A stretch of 64,000 nucleotides of DNA, from the NCBI GenBank assembly GCA_944588485.1, contig OX155898.1, forward strand, positions 46,568,318 through 46,632,317. The letters are read 5' to 3'. Position 1 is the first letter of the stretch; every line of letters begins with the position of its first letter. This DNA comes from Phosphuga atrata. Its lineage: Eukaryota; Arthropoda; Insecta; Coleoptera; Silphidae. The position numbers and the translations under genes were made by a program. Below are positions 19,301 to 31,414 of this stretch, piece after piece. The notes beneath the pieces are model-generated. The model saw nothing but the letters and a program-made list of their open reading frames with translations, ran no database searches and was not told the origin of the DNA.

Positions 19301-20889
19301 GTTTTTGTTGTTATATGTTGGTGAAAACCAATTTTTAAAAGACAACGTGACTCACTAGAAAAGTCTAAACAAAGTCTCTGTGACCACGACGTATAGTTTT
19401 CAATAGGAGACTCTGGTTATGAGAGAAGTCCCATAACTCGTTTAAATGTTATGGCATCATGAAATCGGTTGAAAATGTGTACATAAATGATTTCGCTGCA
19501 ATTTGTGAAGAATCGCTATATATGCCCAAATGTTCAACTTATGCCCAAGATTTAGTGATCATTTGCGTCAGTACAAGACTTACTGTACATTATAACTCAA
19601 TATAAGGATACTTATTATCTCGCATTTTAGATTTTCTCTTTGTAATCTAAATCAACTGCTACTTTGGCTTCTTGTTAGCATGTTAAATAGTTTCTATCTT
19701 ATTTAAAGTTTTCGGATATTGCGTTTCCGAACAATTAGACGTGCACATTAAGCGTAGACGTGTTCCCCCGGATAGAATTACACGGAAACTAAACGCGAAT
19801 CTCTCATAATGTGAGATATGAAATAATTCTGGCGCCGAATGGTAGGTAAGGGTTCACAGAGAACGTAAATTTAAAACCGTATCAAGACCGTTGTTTACAT
19901 ATGTTTCCGGTATTACATCGCAGGACCCTCGAGAAGGCAGTTCCACGCACGTGCGCCGAATATGGCCTGAATATAGTTTTCCTTACATACAGGGTGGGGC
20001 AAAAGTATGGAATGTAGTTTATGGTAAGTATCTTGTAGAGCAGGGTTTCCGAACTATGTAATTATTACCTATTACCTATTAAAAAGTTAATAGGTGTTTC
20101 ATGAAAAACTGATATAGTTTACACGGACGTGTCTATATTATTGAGAAATTAAACAAACAACCAAAGAAAAAATTACCCACACATTTCTGATTGGTGCTTG
20201 TGCTGCCACCCAAAAAAAAACTCACATTATCTGCCACACGGGTACTCCGTCTACGAAATTTTAACACACATTTTAACTAAAAATAATTATATTCATTCGA
20301 ACAATATTTAATTATTCATATTCTAGGAAGGTATTCCTACCTACATATTACAATTAAATTATGTACAGTGACCTTGTACGTAAGCTCTAAGAAGAGCTAG
20401 CCAATCCAATGATAGAAGAACGATTATCTAACTAGCAAGTCATGCGAAATCCTGCAACGAAAATTGCAATAGAAAGTTACTATGAAAGGCCAGTAGCAGA
20501 AGTGATAACTCATAACAGCGATGCAACAAGACGCTAGTGGTAGAAAAGTTGTAGTTGGATCATTCTACATTTTCAACGCTAGGCTACTCGTTGCTATAGG
20601 CTGTACGAAAGAGAACAAAGACCAGGAAGTCTTGCGTTGAATAACATAAGCCCGTTTGTGATCAGCACACACCAAAAAATATAAAATATTTGAATTGTAA
20701 TCTTGAATTTTAATCTCTTTAAAAGATTGAAATCTAATCATATTTTTTGTGAAAAATTACATACAGTATTTGTTTATTATCCGTTTAAAAGTTGTAACGC
20801 AAACTCCATAATTTATGTCCAAAAATCACATTGCAGAAAGTGTTAATTATTATTATATTCAATACATTCAATAAATAAACAATTTGAAC

Positions 20890-20890
<1 letters not shown>
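19301..20890. other. Non-coding stretch
   Basis: No convincing gene. ACAGGGTGGGGCAAAAGTATGG near 19992 resembles the terminus of a mobile element, but no partner end was seen. A GC-richer block (19895-19975) precedes it. Confidence 0.4.

Positions 20891-20892
<2 letters not shown>

Positions 20893-20976
<84 letters not shown>
20893..20976. repeat. (TA)n microsatellite
   Basis: A pure TA tract of about 84 bp. Confidence 0.98.
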
Positions 20977-20980
<4 letters not shown>

Positions 20981-21175
20981 TTTATTTATATATTATTCCA
21001 TATTCCATATTCCAAGCTTTTGTTTTATTATATACTATAAGAAAATGATGCTTTTTCAATCGGCGTACCCGGTTGGCTCATATGTGTATTTCTTTGAAAT
21101 GCCAGATTTGCATTGTCAAATATTCAACAAGTCAACAAGTCATTTTTTTTTAAATATGTAGAATGCAAATTATAA

Positions 21176-22199
21176 TATAGACCAATCTCCCTAATTTCAA
21201 ACTTAGCTAAAATCTTTGGAAAAATCATTTATACCAGAATTTATGATTTTTGTGAACGAAATAAATTAATCTCAATAAAATCAATATGGGTTTATGAAAG
21301 GTAAAGGTACGAATGATGCTCTAGTTTTTACATCAAATTTTATATATGATAATATTGGTAAGAATTTGCCAACAGTATTAGCTTTCTTAGATCTTGCTAA
21401 AGCTTTTGACACTGTTAATCACCAAATATTGTTGGAGAAACTCTGGAGATGTGGAATTAGGGGTATTCCTCAACAACTGTTGGAAAATTATTTGTCCAAT
21501 AGAACTCAGAGTGTCAAAGTGAACAATTGTGTAAGTGAAACTAGAACGGTTAGAGTTGTGGTTCCACAAGGTACTGTACTGGGTCCGGTACTATTTATCC
21601 TCTACTTAAATGATGTTTTCAATGTTTTACCGAATAATGCTATAGTTTCATATGCTGATGATATGCGTATTTTGAGTTCTGGAAGGAACTGGAACTCGAC
21701 TATATGTATGGCTTAATAATATTGATATATGGCTCAGGGGAAATCAACTGTCAATTAATATAGATAAATCAAGTTTCATTACTTTTGGTAGTTACGCTGA
21801 TAATCTTCCCATAGATTTCAGCCTGTATATTGATCACAAACCTGTGACAAGGGTTGATAACTGTAAATACCTACGTTTGTTTTTTGATAGGCACATGAAA
21901 TGGGACATGCAACTGAATTGTCAAAAAAACTCAATTTTTTTACTTTCTTATTTAATAAACTTAGTCAATCACTTGATAATTCAGTTTTAAAAATGATTTA
22001 TCACGGTATTTTTGAAAGTATAATTAATTATGGCATTGCTGCTTGGGGTGGTCCTTATAACAATTCTAATAAACATGTAATTACCATGCAGAACAAAATA
22101 ATTAAAAAAATGAGTCTAAACAAGGAAAATGAATTTGCCTTTAGAAATAAGAGATGCTTTTATTGTCAATGCATTGACTTTCTACTATCAAGACTGTAA
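21176..22199 (+). pseudogene. Non-LTR reverse transcriptase fragment
   Basis: Motifs appear in order: RPISLISNLAKIFGKII (motif 1/2), FLDLAKAFDTVNHQILL (motif A, first catalytic Asp), VVPQGTVLGPVLFILYLNDV (motif B), and SYADDM (motif C, the catalytic DD). A thumb and connection region follows with LKMIYHGIFESIINYGIAAW. Open segments are 21294-21716 and 21900-22199; shifts near 21285 and 21700 break them. The style, with QGTVLGP and YADD and no RNase H, is that of the CR1/L2/Jockey group. Confidence 0.85.
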
Positions 22200-22676
22200 A
22201 TATCTTCATTTAGATCGATCTGCTATTACGAGATCAAAGAAAAATGCCCTACATGAAAAACAAACTAAAAATGCCCTACTACGTAGCAATAAAATACTTC
22301 AATAAATTACCGAATACCTTGAAAATTTTAAATTGTTCTGCTAAACTGTTAAAAAAAATTAACTAGTTGGATAAGAACTTGCCATATGGTAACTGTATAA
22401 GTAATGGAACTTCTATTATGACGACTACTTTATTTGCAATTTTTTGAAATTTGGTAAATTTTGTATTTTTGTGACAAGTATTTATTTTTAATCTTAATCT
22501 TAGACTAAGAATTTTGTAAATTTTGTATTTTTGTAATTTGTATTTATCTATAGTCTTAATCTTAGACTAAGAATTTTAATTTAATTATATATATTTTGTA
22601 TTGGTTCTATGTACAGGTGTTCACACACCTCTATAGAAATGTAATACCAGAAATAAATAAATAAAATAAATAAAAT
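21176..22676 (+). mobile_element. 5'-truncated LINE (CR1/L2-like)
   Basis: A reverse transcriptase remnant is followed by a 3' untranslated region ending in (AAATA)n-type repeats (22655-22676). The UTR contains a roughly 62-bp direct duplication of CTTAATCTTAGACTAAGAAT. The 5' part with ORF1 and endonuclease is missing, the usual result of incomplete target-primed reverse transcription. Confidence 0.8.
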
Positions 22677-22714
22677 TTTGATAGGGAATCAGTCAAATCA
22701 TTTTTAGGAAAAAA

Positions 22715-22775
22715 AAATTCAACAAAACGTTCAGCGACGGGTTCCCGGGTGCCCGGGTAGCAACATAAGGGTTAA
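22715..22775 (-). mobile_element. piggyBac-type terminus
   Basis: Read on the minus strand, TTAA (22772-22775) is followed by CCCTTATGTTGCTACCCGGG and a GC-rich inner block. That is the terminus pattern of piggyBac-like elements and similar to the ends seen at 9561 and 49319. No partner end or transposase was found nearby. Confidence 0.4.
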
Positions 22776-23484
22776 AGAAAAGGAACTTTACCTAAAGGAA
22801 GCAGTGGTAATTCTACTGATGCATATACAATTGAAGAAGAAAAGGAAGTGTAAACTGATCTTTTCTACAAGAACTCATTTTGTTATACAAGTATTGCCTG
22901 TAAATAGACCTAAAATGATGTACAATGAATGCTAAATATAGGATTAACGTCTATTGGCCATTCATATGCTCCTATGCAATCTGTGTTTTAGGTCATAAGA
23001 CACTCGCAAACAGTTCTTTGGCGCTAACTAAGCTTTGTAGGCATTTTGAAATAAAACATGCAACATGCAACCATTCTTCGACGTGCACTTTGCAGTGAAT
23101 AAGAATTTCAAAGGGGTGAATAGACAAATGTCGCAGATCTGGCTTACTACTAGTGTTTGTTCGCTATACATTTAAAGAGTGTTGAAGAAGATTTACAAAT
23201 GTATGCATATCTTCTTGCATCGTTTTAAGAAGATATGCACAGGAGATGTTATGATTACATCATATTATATTATGATTACATTATAAAACATGAGATAGAT
23301 TGAGAAAAATAAGAGGAGTTGTATCGCGCATCCAACAAATTCATTGTATTTTGCATAGGCAAGCACTAGTGACATATAAAGCTTCCACAAATTTAAAAAA
23401 GTTTATGGATGAAGCAATAAAACCAACCATGTAGAATCTAGACCTTTTGAATGCAGATTATTTACAAACTTACTAGAGCGAAAT
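22776..23484. other. Stretch without recognised gene
   Basis: Short decayed coding-like segments (for example GSSGNSTDAYTIEEEKEV near 22800) occur but could not be assigned. Nothing else is recognised. Confidence 0.35.
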
Positions 23485-23935
23485 ATAGCTTGAATATATA
23501 AATAAATATATTCAACCTGTTCGTTGCTGTAATATATATATAATAGTCTTATTAAGACTATGAACAAATCTCATGTTGAAACAACTAGAGATTTGTATGT
23601 TATTTCTAGAATCAGTCCATCTTCATTGCACTAACGGACCTAGAGAAATAACATTGTTTTTTAAATTAATTTCTTTCTATTTAAATTAAGTGAGTAGCCA
23701 TCTGCAGATGCGTTTCGATCTATCTCTCGTCAGTGCGACTTTGCTCTTTTGGATTACAAAATGGAATCCACTTACATTAACTTGAACACCATGTGCCAAA
23801 CTGTCGAGGTTAGATTTAAATTTGACATGTGTGTAGAAAGACCTGAACTTGTGTGTAGAAAGACACACGGCATATGTTGTTCAAGCTAATGCAAATGTAT
23901 TCCATTTTATAATCCAAAAGATTAATAAAATTAAA
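23485..23935 (-). repeat. Dispersed non-autonomous repeat, copy A
   Basis: Shares GCATCTGCAGATGGCTA, a CTCATCAGTGCGACTTTG-like block, AACAATGTTATTT, ATTTCTAG and AGTCTTAATAAGACT with 39445-39790 (opposite orientation) and partly with 56800-57255. The terminal part near 23550 contains the palindromic AGTCTTATTAAGACT. No frame was assigned. Confidence 0.65.
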
Positions 23936-25069
23936 GGCATCAAACCATATATTATTGAACTTGCAAAGAAGGAAGGAAACGTACCTACAGGGCGTTCTAT
24001 TTAAAATATTTAAGTATAATTTTCCCCAAGCCGGGTATTGTTAAAAACCACTATCGAGTTTCTTCTGAACCTCATTTTTAAAGAATATATGTGTATTTTC
24101 AAGCTACATTTTTCTTTAATAAGTCTATATGATTGTGTCTATAATTGGCATGGTTTCAAGAATATTCAATTCAATTTTGATTCTTATATTCAATAGAATT
24201 TTAGAAAAATTATTTTCAGTAAAATACGCTCTGGGCTTGAATGATCTTGTTTCATTGTTTGATCTTGTCTAGTCTTATGAATCGAAAAGACAGAAAATGT
24301 AATTATGGTATGTAAGTATTTACTGTATTCCATACTATATTATCCAACACTATATATTGGGTTATTGAAGTAATGCTGAAAAAGATGTTATGACCGGAGA
24401 ATGCGCAATGATCCATCTGAGAGTATTCTCAACCTTTGTCTGTGTGTTTGACTGTTTCTTTTTTATCTCTTTGTTTATGTGTGCACAGTTTGGTATTTGA
24501 TGACCTGCTGGGGTGCGCCGTCGCGGGCGTAATAAAATTTACGCGAAGGAGAACCGGGAATAGGGATTTTCATTTGTTTATTTTCTCATGCTCCGTAATA
24601 TCGTACGCTATTATAGATAACCGGTGCCGTATTTTTCATCTTCTAAATATTTATTATTAACTCGCCGGCTCCAATTTCGCAAATGCATTTCAATTATGGA
24701 TACCGGCACGAGCTGGTCGCGTGCGGAGATAAAGGATCGGTTCGGTGTGTGTTATAAAAAGAATATAGCATTTGTATAGATACAAAAAAACAACAAACCG
24801 CGTACATAAACTTGACATGGCATTTAATCTAAAATTGATGGGGGATATAATAATCTACTGGTTACATCGTTCTGCTTGCGAGTTTCGTTTGAACATAATT
24901 TCGATGAATATTTATTACACACCGCTTTCTACTCCAATAATCCAACCTGTAATTACGAATAATAAAAATTTTATGTTTAATTTAAATCAATCTCATTTCT
25001 ATTTTCGTTTCATAACCATTTTAATCCAATAAGTCAAAATGTATTATTTTAAACTCTGAAATTTCTGAA
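23936..25069. other. Non-coding stretch, possible conserved element
   Basis: No gene recognised. A GC-richer block at 24490-24760 with CCGGTGCCG, CGCCGGCTCC and GATACCGGCACGAGC has no repeat partner in the window and could be host regulatory DNA or an unrecognised exon. Confidence 0.35.
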
Positions 25070-25105
25070 CTGGATAGACAAGACTAGATAGGCAAGATTC
25101 TAGAG
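25070..25105 (-). repeat. Short relative of the 14-bp array
   Basis: GATAGACAAGACTAGATAGG and a following GCAAGATTCTAG are two to three degenerate copies of the reverse complement of the 14-bp unit at 1-148. Confidence 0.6.
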
Positions 25106-25299
25106 GTCTACGGAAGTTCTACGTGGGCAAGCGCGCTCAACTAGAGAAAGTTTGGAGAAGAACGGATAAGAAGAACGACAGCAAATAAAACCGTTTCTGC
25201 AGAGGATGCTAGCGCTATCGCCGTGATCACCCCCCATTCCCCCTACCCACCATAAAACTACTTGTGTCTACTTGTGTACGGACGTTGCCAACTGCACTA

Positions 25300-25605
25300 A
25301 GAATGAATGGCCAACAGCAAGGAAGCGAAGAAAGACTTGATGGCTTCGTGGCAGGAATCATAGGAGATATATGATGACTGAACTAAAACCTTCATAAAAA
25401 ACGTCAGAGTATGGTGCGAGAGACCATGGGGGCGACCACTACATAACCCTAGCAATGACAGAACATGGTGTCTTTAGGTACATACCTGAACAAAATAGGA
25501 AAGATGTAGAATACCGTATGTTGGTACTGTTCCTACAATAAAGACGGGCCTGAATACTCTATTTTTAACTGCCCCAGATAGGACGCAGAGAGAGAGAGAG
25601 TACGC
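25300..25605 (+). pseudogene. R1-type LINE ORF2 C-terminus
   Basis: Translated pieces read VWCERPWGRPLH-like and MTEHGVFRYIPEQNRKD, then a zinc-knuckle-like C-x2-C block (CWYCSYNKDGPEY...FNCP) before DAERERVR. R1-clade LINEs end with such a Cys-His motif after a 'tgHG.F..yL' block. Multiple stops. It abuts the RNase H-bearing fragment downstream, so two LINE types were joined or inserted side by side. Confidence 0.55.
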
Positions 25606-25610
25606 AAAGT

Positions 25611-26288
25611 AAACTAGCGGTATTGTCTTAATAAAAAGCTCGACAGGAATTATCGCAAAAAACGAATTGCTATCCTGTCAGAAAGCCAAGCAGCCAACAA
25701 GACCATGGCATGGGACTGTGTGGGAAAGCTAAACAAGCTTGGCAGAGAAAATAAAGTAACGCTATACTGGGTACCAGGACACACTGGTATAGACGGAAAC
25801 GAATAAGCGGATCACCTAGCAAAAAAGGGATCCAGTGATCCCTTTATAGGTCCGAAAACCTTTTGCGGTATGAGTTTAAACACCAACCACAAATAGAAGA
25901 AGAAATAAGAGAACAATGTTTGAAAACCTAGAAAGAACTTCCAGAGTTGAGACAATCCAAAGTAATGCTGGGATCTGTTAACCAGAAAAGAACAAAAGCT
26001 TGCCTGAGACTAAACAGGAACAAGCTTAGAATTCTGGAAGGAGTCCTGATGGGACACTGCAGACTTAGAAAACACCCCAAGACCCAAGGCCTAGAGGAAA
26101 ATGACAGATGCAGATTCTGTGGTTCGGCAGAGGAAACCCCCATGCATCTGCTTAACGACTGCGGAGTACTGCTCCGCAAGACAGATGTATCTTGGGGTCC
26201 CTGCTTGAACGCACAGGAGTTGCAGTCCTTGAATACCACCCACATACTGAAATTCCTAAAGGAATCAGGACTAGAGGAGGCGCTCTAA
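25611..26288 (+). pseudogene. LINE RNase H domain and C-terminal zinc motif (I/R1 group)
   Basis: RNase H-like text includes SESQAANKTM and YWVPGHTGIDGNE followed, after a stop, by ADHLAKKGS; these correspond to conserved RNase H blocks including the HxGxxGNExAD motif. A 113-codon frame (25947-26288) then reads LRLNRNKLRILEGVLMGHC, RLRKHPKTQGLEENDRCRFC and EETPMHLLNDC, the C-x2-C...H...C tail found in I-group LINEs. The RNase H part has stops and a shift; the last frame is open. The reverse transcriptase is missing. Confidence 0.75.
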
Positions 26289-26509
26289 ATGGGTAAGTAT
26301 ACCAACGTTTAGAGGAAGAGGGGTACAATAGATCTACGAAGGTCGCAGCACAAGTCGTCACCACCAATACTACAATCTACAATCTAACAAAAAGCTACAA
26401 CTGGGAAGTAGTAACCTCCAGCAAAGCTGGACAATTGCCACCAAAATGTTAATAAATATAATGCATCAAAAAGCACCCGAAAAAGAGACATGTTAGGCAG
26501 AGAAGTAGA

Positions 26510-26990
26510 TGTACTAGCTTTAATCCTAAACACCATCCTTGACGGAATACCAAAAGGTGGTTAATCTGGCCAGCTAAGTGGGCGTTTTCTTTAGGCAGCC
26601 AATTTGAAAACCACACTCGTATGTGACGACTCTAATCGAATTCTGAAATCTCACTGCTTATGATAGAGCTTATGAAAAAAGCATTGCTCAAAGAATTAAC
26701 GCTAGTTAGAAGAATACCTACTAGGAATTTCAGTTCTGTTTTTATTAGGTTCGCTGGAGGCCGAATTCCACCTTTGTTCCAGATGAGACAACCGCAGAAG
26801 GCTCTCATCACATTTGTAACGCACGTCCGATTCCCTCCCTAATTTGGAAAGCCAAAAGTGCTAAAAATTCTGAAGCCACAATTGTATGACAAGTCTAGTC
26901 CCACCCAGGTACTTCTTCTTTAGGCAGCCATTTGGATGCCAGACTCGGATGTAATGACCCCAACTTAATCTTTCCGGCTAATTCGGCTTT
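26510..26990. repeat. Two direct copies of a ~65-bp block
   Basis: TTCTTTAGGCAGCCAATTTG (26590) and CTTTAGGCAGCCATTTGGAT (26924) head two similar blocks about 330 bp apart, each followed by ACTCG(G/T)ATGT and CTAAT/CTTAAT text. They probably mark 3' or 5' parts of LINE copies flanking this stretch. No gene. Confidence 0.5.
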
Positions 26991-27046
26991 CTGGCCGGTC
27001 TGAACCTCAATCACAGGAAGCAGAGGAAGAAATCACGAATAGATTA

Positions 27047-28420
27047 ATGGTCACAGAGGAGGAAGTTAGGGTGAAGATTAAAAACTTGAAAAACAGAAAA
27101 GCTCCGGGAGTGTACAAGATCCCCAACGAACTCATAAATTATGGAGGTAAAGAGCTAGCAAGAAAATTAACGGAACTGTTTAACAAAATATTAACCACAT
27201 CCAGCATACCAACAGAGTGGCACAAAAGTATCACCATACCAATTTCTAAAAAGGGACAAAAAACCAATCCGGAGAACTACAGGGGCATAACCCTGCTTTG
27301 TACCACCATGAAACTGCTCACCAGCAAAGTCAAAAGTATTCTAGAACGCACCATCGAAAACAAAGATGAACAACAAGAATTTCGGAAGAACAGATCGACA
27401 ACTGATGCCTTGTTCATTGTAAGACAGGTAAATGAGAAGGCGATCGAATTCGGCTACCCTGCTTATGTGTGTCTTATCGATCTAACTAAGGCATTCGACA
27501 AAGTACAGCTGCCAGACATATTGGACATATTAAGAGAGAAACAAATCCCAACATCAATTATAAATATAATCAGAAATCTGAACACAGGCAACACTACAAG
27601 AATAAAAGTGGACCAGCAAACAACAAAAGACATACCGACACTAACAGGATTAATACAAGGTGATAGTCTAAGTCCATTCCTTTTTAACCTTGTCATGGAC
27701 GAGATTATGCACAGTGTGAAAACAATGAGCAGGGGATACAGACTGAATAACAACTAAATCAGCATGGTGTGCTATGCGGATGATGCGGTAATCCTGGCAG
27801 AAACACAAAACGATTTGCAGAGGCAAACACATAAGTTCTATCAGAATAGTAAAAAATTCAACATGTCAATCTCCATTGATAAAACAAAATGTATGACCTT
27901 CTCCAAAGAACCAGCAAGGTGTAAAGTCCTAATAGACAATAAATCAATAGAACAGGTAATGAGCTTCCGTTCCATTAGAAGCGGACACATCGAGCAGCAA
28001 CAATCCGATAAACGACATGAAATCACAGGTCAACAAAGCCGCAACAATCTTAGGATGCCTGAGAGATATCATCTGGAAAAACAACCACATGCGCATTGAT
28101 AGTAAAGTGCGGATATATAAATCCTCTGTTAGACCGGTGCTAACCTATGGTATTGAAACGAGAGCTGACACGAAGAAGACAAAAAGCATCCTCAGAACAG
28201 CGGAGATGAAAACAATAAGAACCTTTGCAAGGAAGACACTTAGAGATAGGGTGAGAAACAACGACATAAGAGCGACATGCAGCGTGAAGGATATAGTGAC
28301 ATGGGGGAGGGAAAGGAGAAGATATTGGCCTGACCACATAGACAGAATGATCCAAGAGACTAGCATACATCGCCAGAGATGGAAAACCAGGTGGGCGAGG
28401 CCCGCCAGGGAGACCACCTA
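27047..28420 (+). pseudogene. Non-LTR reverse transcriptase, three open segments
   Basis: The first segment (27047-27757) carries RKAPGVYKIPNELI, PENYRGITLL (motif 1/2), CLIDLTKAFDKVQ (motif A, catalytic Asp), and LIQGDSLSPFLFNLVMDEI (motif B). The second begins MVCYADDAVILAE (motif C, catalytic DD). It is separated by one stop at about 27756-27758, so the active site is nearly intact. The 'FKYLG' block is damaged near 27965. The third (28017-28421) has VRPVLTYGIETRADTKKTK and a final basic region. The form resembles the R4/Dong or RTE-like LINEs of insects; the clade cannot be fixed by eye. Endonuclease is absent. Confidence 0.85.
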
Positions 28421-28499
28421 AGAGATGGAAGGATAGTTGGAGCTCCGCCACCCAGGATCACCAACCGAATTGAGCCTTGGCTCTAAACAGACCTCAAGG

Positions 28500-28551
28500 T
28501 CTTCTGGAAGTATAAGAACAGGAAGAAGAAGAGGATGAAGAAGAAGAGGAT

Positions 28552-28595
<44 letters not shown>

Positions 28596-28635
28596 CGAAG
28601 AGGTAGAAGAAGAAGAGGAAGAAGAAGAAGAATTT
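28500..28635. repeat. (GAA)n-rich microsatellite
   Basis: Runs of GAAGAAGAAGAGGATGAAG type, purine-only on the plus strand, form the 3' tail of the LINE. Confidence 0.95.
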
Positions 28636-28639
28636 AACA

Positions 28640-31055
28640 ATTTAATAAACTATTTCACTTAACATTTTTATCATTTGATTATTGATCTTTCTTCATGATA
28701 TTCATAGAAAGGATGTTCGAATTTGTCAATCAAGAGACTCGATAACTCAAAGTTTCTGCGCGTAGCAATTAGAGCGAACAAGTTTTTTAGCAGAACAATT
28801 TTCATCACAAAACAGAAACACGATAACACTATAACAAATTTAATTCAAAATTAATTTATACAATAAAATAACTTTGTGGTTAATTTTATTGATTTTGAAT
28901 AAAGGGTTTAATTTATATTTCTTGCAAAAATCGACGTTATTTGCGAACTAATTTATGAAATAACAACTTTAGCATACCAGTAAAATTTCCCTAATTATTG
29001 CGTATTTAAGTAGAGAACTCCAATTAATCGCAGGTAATTACGGTTGTGATTTTGAAACTTTGCAGCCTTGAGCCGTTGCGTTCAGCCACTACATAACGTA
29101 AACCAAGAAACTTTATTAGGTCTAAACGCCCGAAAGGTCTCACAAATTAGAACGGCGTCGGAATCGATTTCCTAAATGCTATACAATCAAGGAACAAGTG
29201 GGCAGAAAAATTTTAATTTCAATGCACGCAACGCTGCAGCAAACTTTTTATTGCAAACAAAAGGATATTGGGTATGGCTTGGTCACTTGGTATTCTAAAC
29301 TCGATCGAGGGGATTTCGAATAGTTTACATTCAATAAAATACGCGACGAGTTTTCTACAAATTCTGGATTTAAAGTTGTTAATTATAATCAGTATTCCAT
29401 TTGGGCCTCCATGGTTTATCGAATAAATTGATACGGATTATATTAATTACGATCATAAACACTGCTCAAATTCAATATTTCCATTTCTGTACCAAAACTG
29501 AATCACGAAATATATATACAATAAAAACAGTTAAGTCTATAAACATTTTTTACACGATTTTAAACACGGTTTACACGGTTTTTACAAGAGATAAAGAGAT
29601 CTCTAATACACCTAGCACATATCCGATTACCTTTACTTATTAATTATTTTCGAAACAAATTGTGAAAAATCCGTTCTGTTATACGTCGGCGTGGTCGGGA
29701 AAGTTTTTAATAAATAATTTACAAAGAAATTAACCCGACCAAATATGGATTTAGTTTCACATAAAACTTAATTAGAAATATGAGAGTTAAAATAAATATT
29801 AACAGTCCATTTACTGGGTCCCATGCGTCCTTTGTTGATGTTACTGTAATATAAACATGATTCGGTCTCGGCACATTTTCTGTCGCCGTTTCGCGACGCG
29901 AAACGATGTAACTAATGCACGCGGCGAGCGTTTGCTCAAAATGTAAGACATAATAAAACAAGGAACAGCTGTGTCTAATGGGCCGTTTATTGTCTTCAAT
30001 TTGGTGCGACTGGCAGCGCTGTGGCCTCCTTTATCGGGATTATTCGCTTAAATTGTTGTGTCTGCAGACGACTTTAAATTCGCAGGTAATGGCAATCAAA
30101 TGGCCGGTGCCACTAATGCAATACACTCAAATGGATTTATTTGAGTCACACGGGGCGACTGACTAGTCATTTCATCCTACTTTGTTTGGAGTGTGTTCGT
30201 AGTTAATGGATAATTCAGTCTGCTTTCGTGTTCGCTTCATTTGGATAATTTTTTTTTCGTTTTAATTATTTCATCTGAATTAGTCTTTTTTGGAACAAAA
30301 ACTCGACGAATAGACCTTTTCATAGTTGAAATTTTTTTGTGTGCAGGCGTCAATTTCTGCTGTTATTTTCGGGCAATTTTTGACGTAGTGAAAATAAGGT
30401 TATAATTTATTCAATATAATTAAGAGACAAAATATATTAATTACTAATATATTACCAGAATTACGATTTTCATTGTTATGTACAACCTTTAAAATAATAA
30501 TACAAGAATTTCAGTGCAAGTATACAATGCAATCAGTAAAAAAAGGAACGTAATTTTTTTGTTGTTATGGACTATGTCGCACTGATACGCGTAGTAAATT
30601 GTTATTGGAGAATTTTTATTATTTTATTAGTTTCCCAAAGCCTTGTTTTGAATTTCGTCGAAAACTTATTCAACGAGACAAAAACATAGAAAATATTATC
30701 CAAAAGTGCAAAATATGATTTGTGGGTTAAAAGATGTGGACGACCTGATGATCGATTCCAAGTAATTGATCATGTTAATAAAGACACACATTTGTTCACT
30801 TCATTTTGCAGGAGAAAGTGGTCCAATGACTAAACATCCTGACTCTATTAGTTGTGTAAAAAAGGAAGCATATAATAACGTAATTTTAATCAATTTTAGT
30901 GTTGATCATCATTTAAAAATGAACAGCTCATGCTATGAACCGTTACTACATGGTAATCCATATTTACACTAAATTGAAAAATTCACTATATTTTCACCAT
31001 ACTTAATATGTAAAAATAATTTATATCTAGTTATTTACAGTTATATAAATTTTAA
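28640..31055. other. Non-coding stretch, possible regulatory DNA
   Basis: No repeat partner in the window and no convincing frame. Blocks at 28980-29110 (TAATT/CAATTAATCGCAGG sites) and 29880-30150 are GC-richer; the latter contains the inverted pair ACTCAAATGGATTTATTTGAGT. These could be host cis-regulatory elements; this is inference only. Confidence 0.35.
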
Positions 31056-31061
31056 CATTTA

Positions 31062-31102
31062 ACAAGACTCGAGTCTTGACTAGTGAAATTCATTTTCAAG
31101 TG
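31062..31102 (-). ncRNA. PLE-type hammerhead-like relic
   Basis: On the minus strand CACTTGAAAATGAA is followed by a disturbed stem II and CAAGACTCGAGTCTTG. It is homologous to the block at 37010-37049 but has lost the GAAAC box. CAAGACTCGAGTCTTG (31063-31078) is now a perfect palindrome. Confidence 0.3.
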
Positions 31103-31414
31103 CTCATGCTATAATTTTGTAGGTAAAAATAGTAAGAAGTAGTTTGGCTGAAAATATATAAACAAACCGATAAAGTAAGTAGATTATTGTAAAAAAACGC
31201 TTTTATAGAGTATTGAAATATTGAAAAAAATAAATATAAACATTAGCTCCAAACTTAACCTAAAAAATTATAATGTTTTAGAATACGTAACAAGGTAAAT
31301 CAAATCAAATCAAAAAACGTTTATTTCCTTATATAAGCTTGTAACACGTATATACATACATATTTACATGTTTATACATATTTACGAACTAAGTGAAATT
31401 ATGTCAAAATCAAA

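Larger units (their letters stand above)
27011..28635 (+). mobile_element. 5'-truncated LINE with (GAA)n tail
   Basis: A reverse transcriptase coding remnant is followed by a short 3' end and a roughly 130-bp GAA/GAG-rich tract (28500-28635). A trinucleotide tail is the 3' end of this LINE type. 5' parts are missing. Confidence 0.8.

Noticed and set aside
19992..20100. Complete mobile element starting ACAGGGTGGGGCAAAAG
   Set aside because: Only one end-like motif is visible; no partner end, duplication or coding text.
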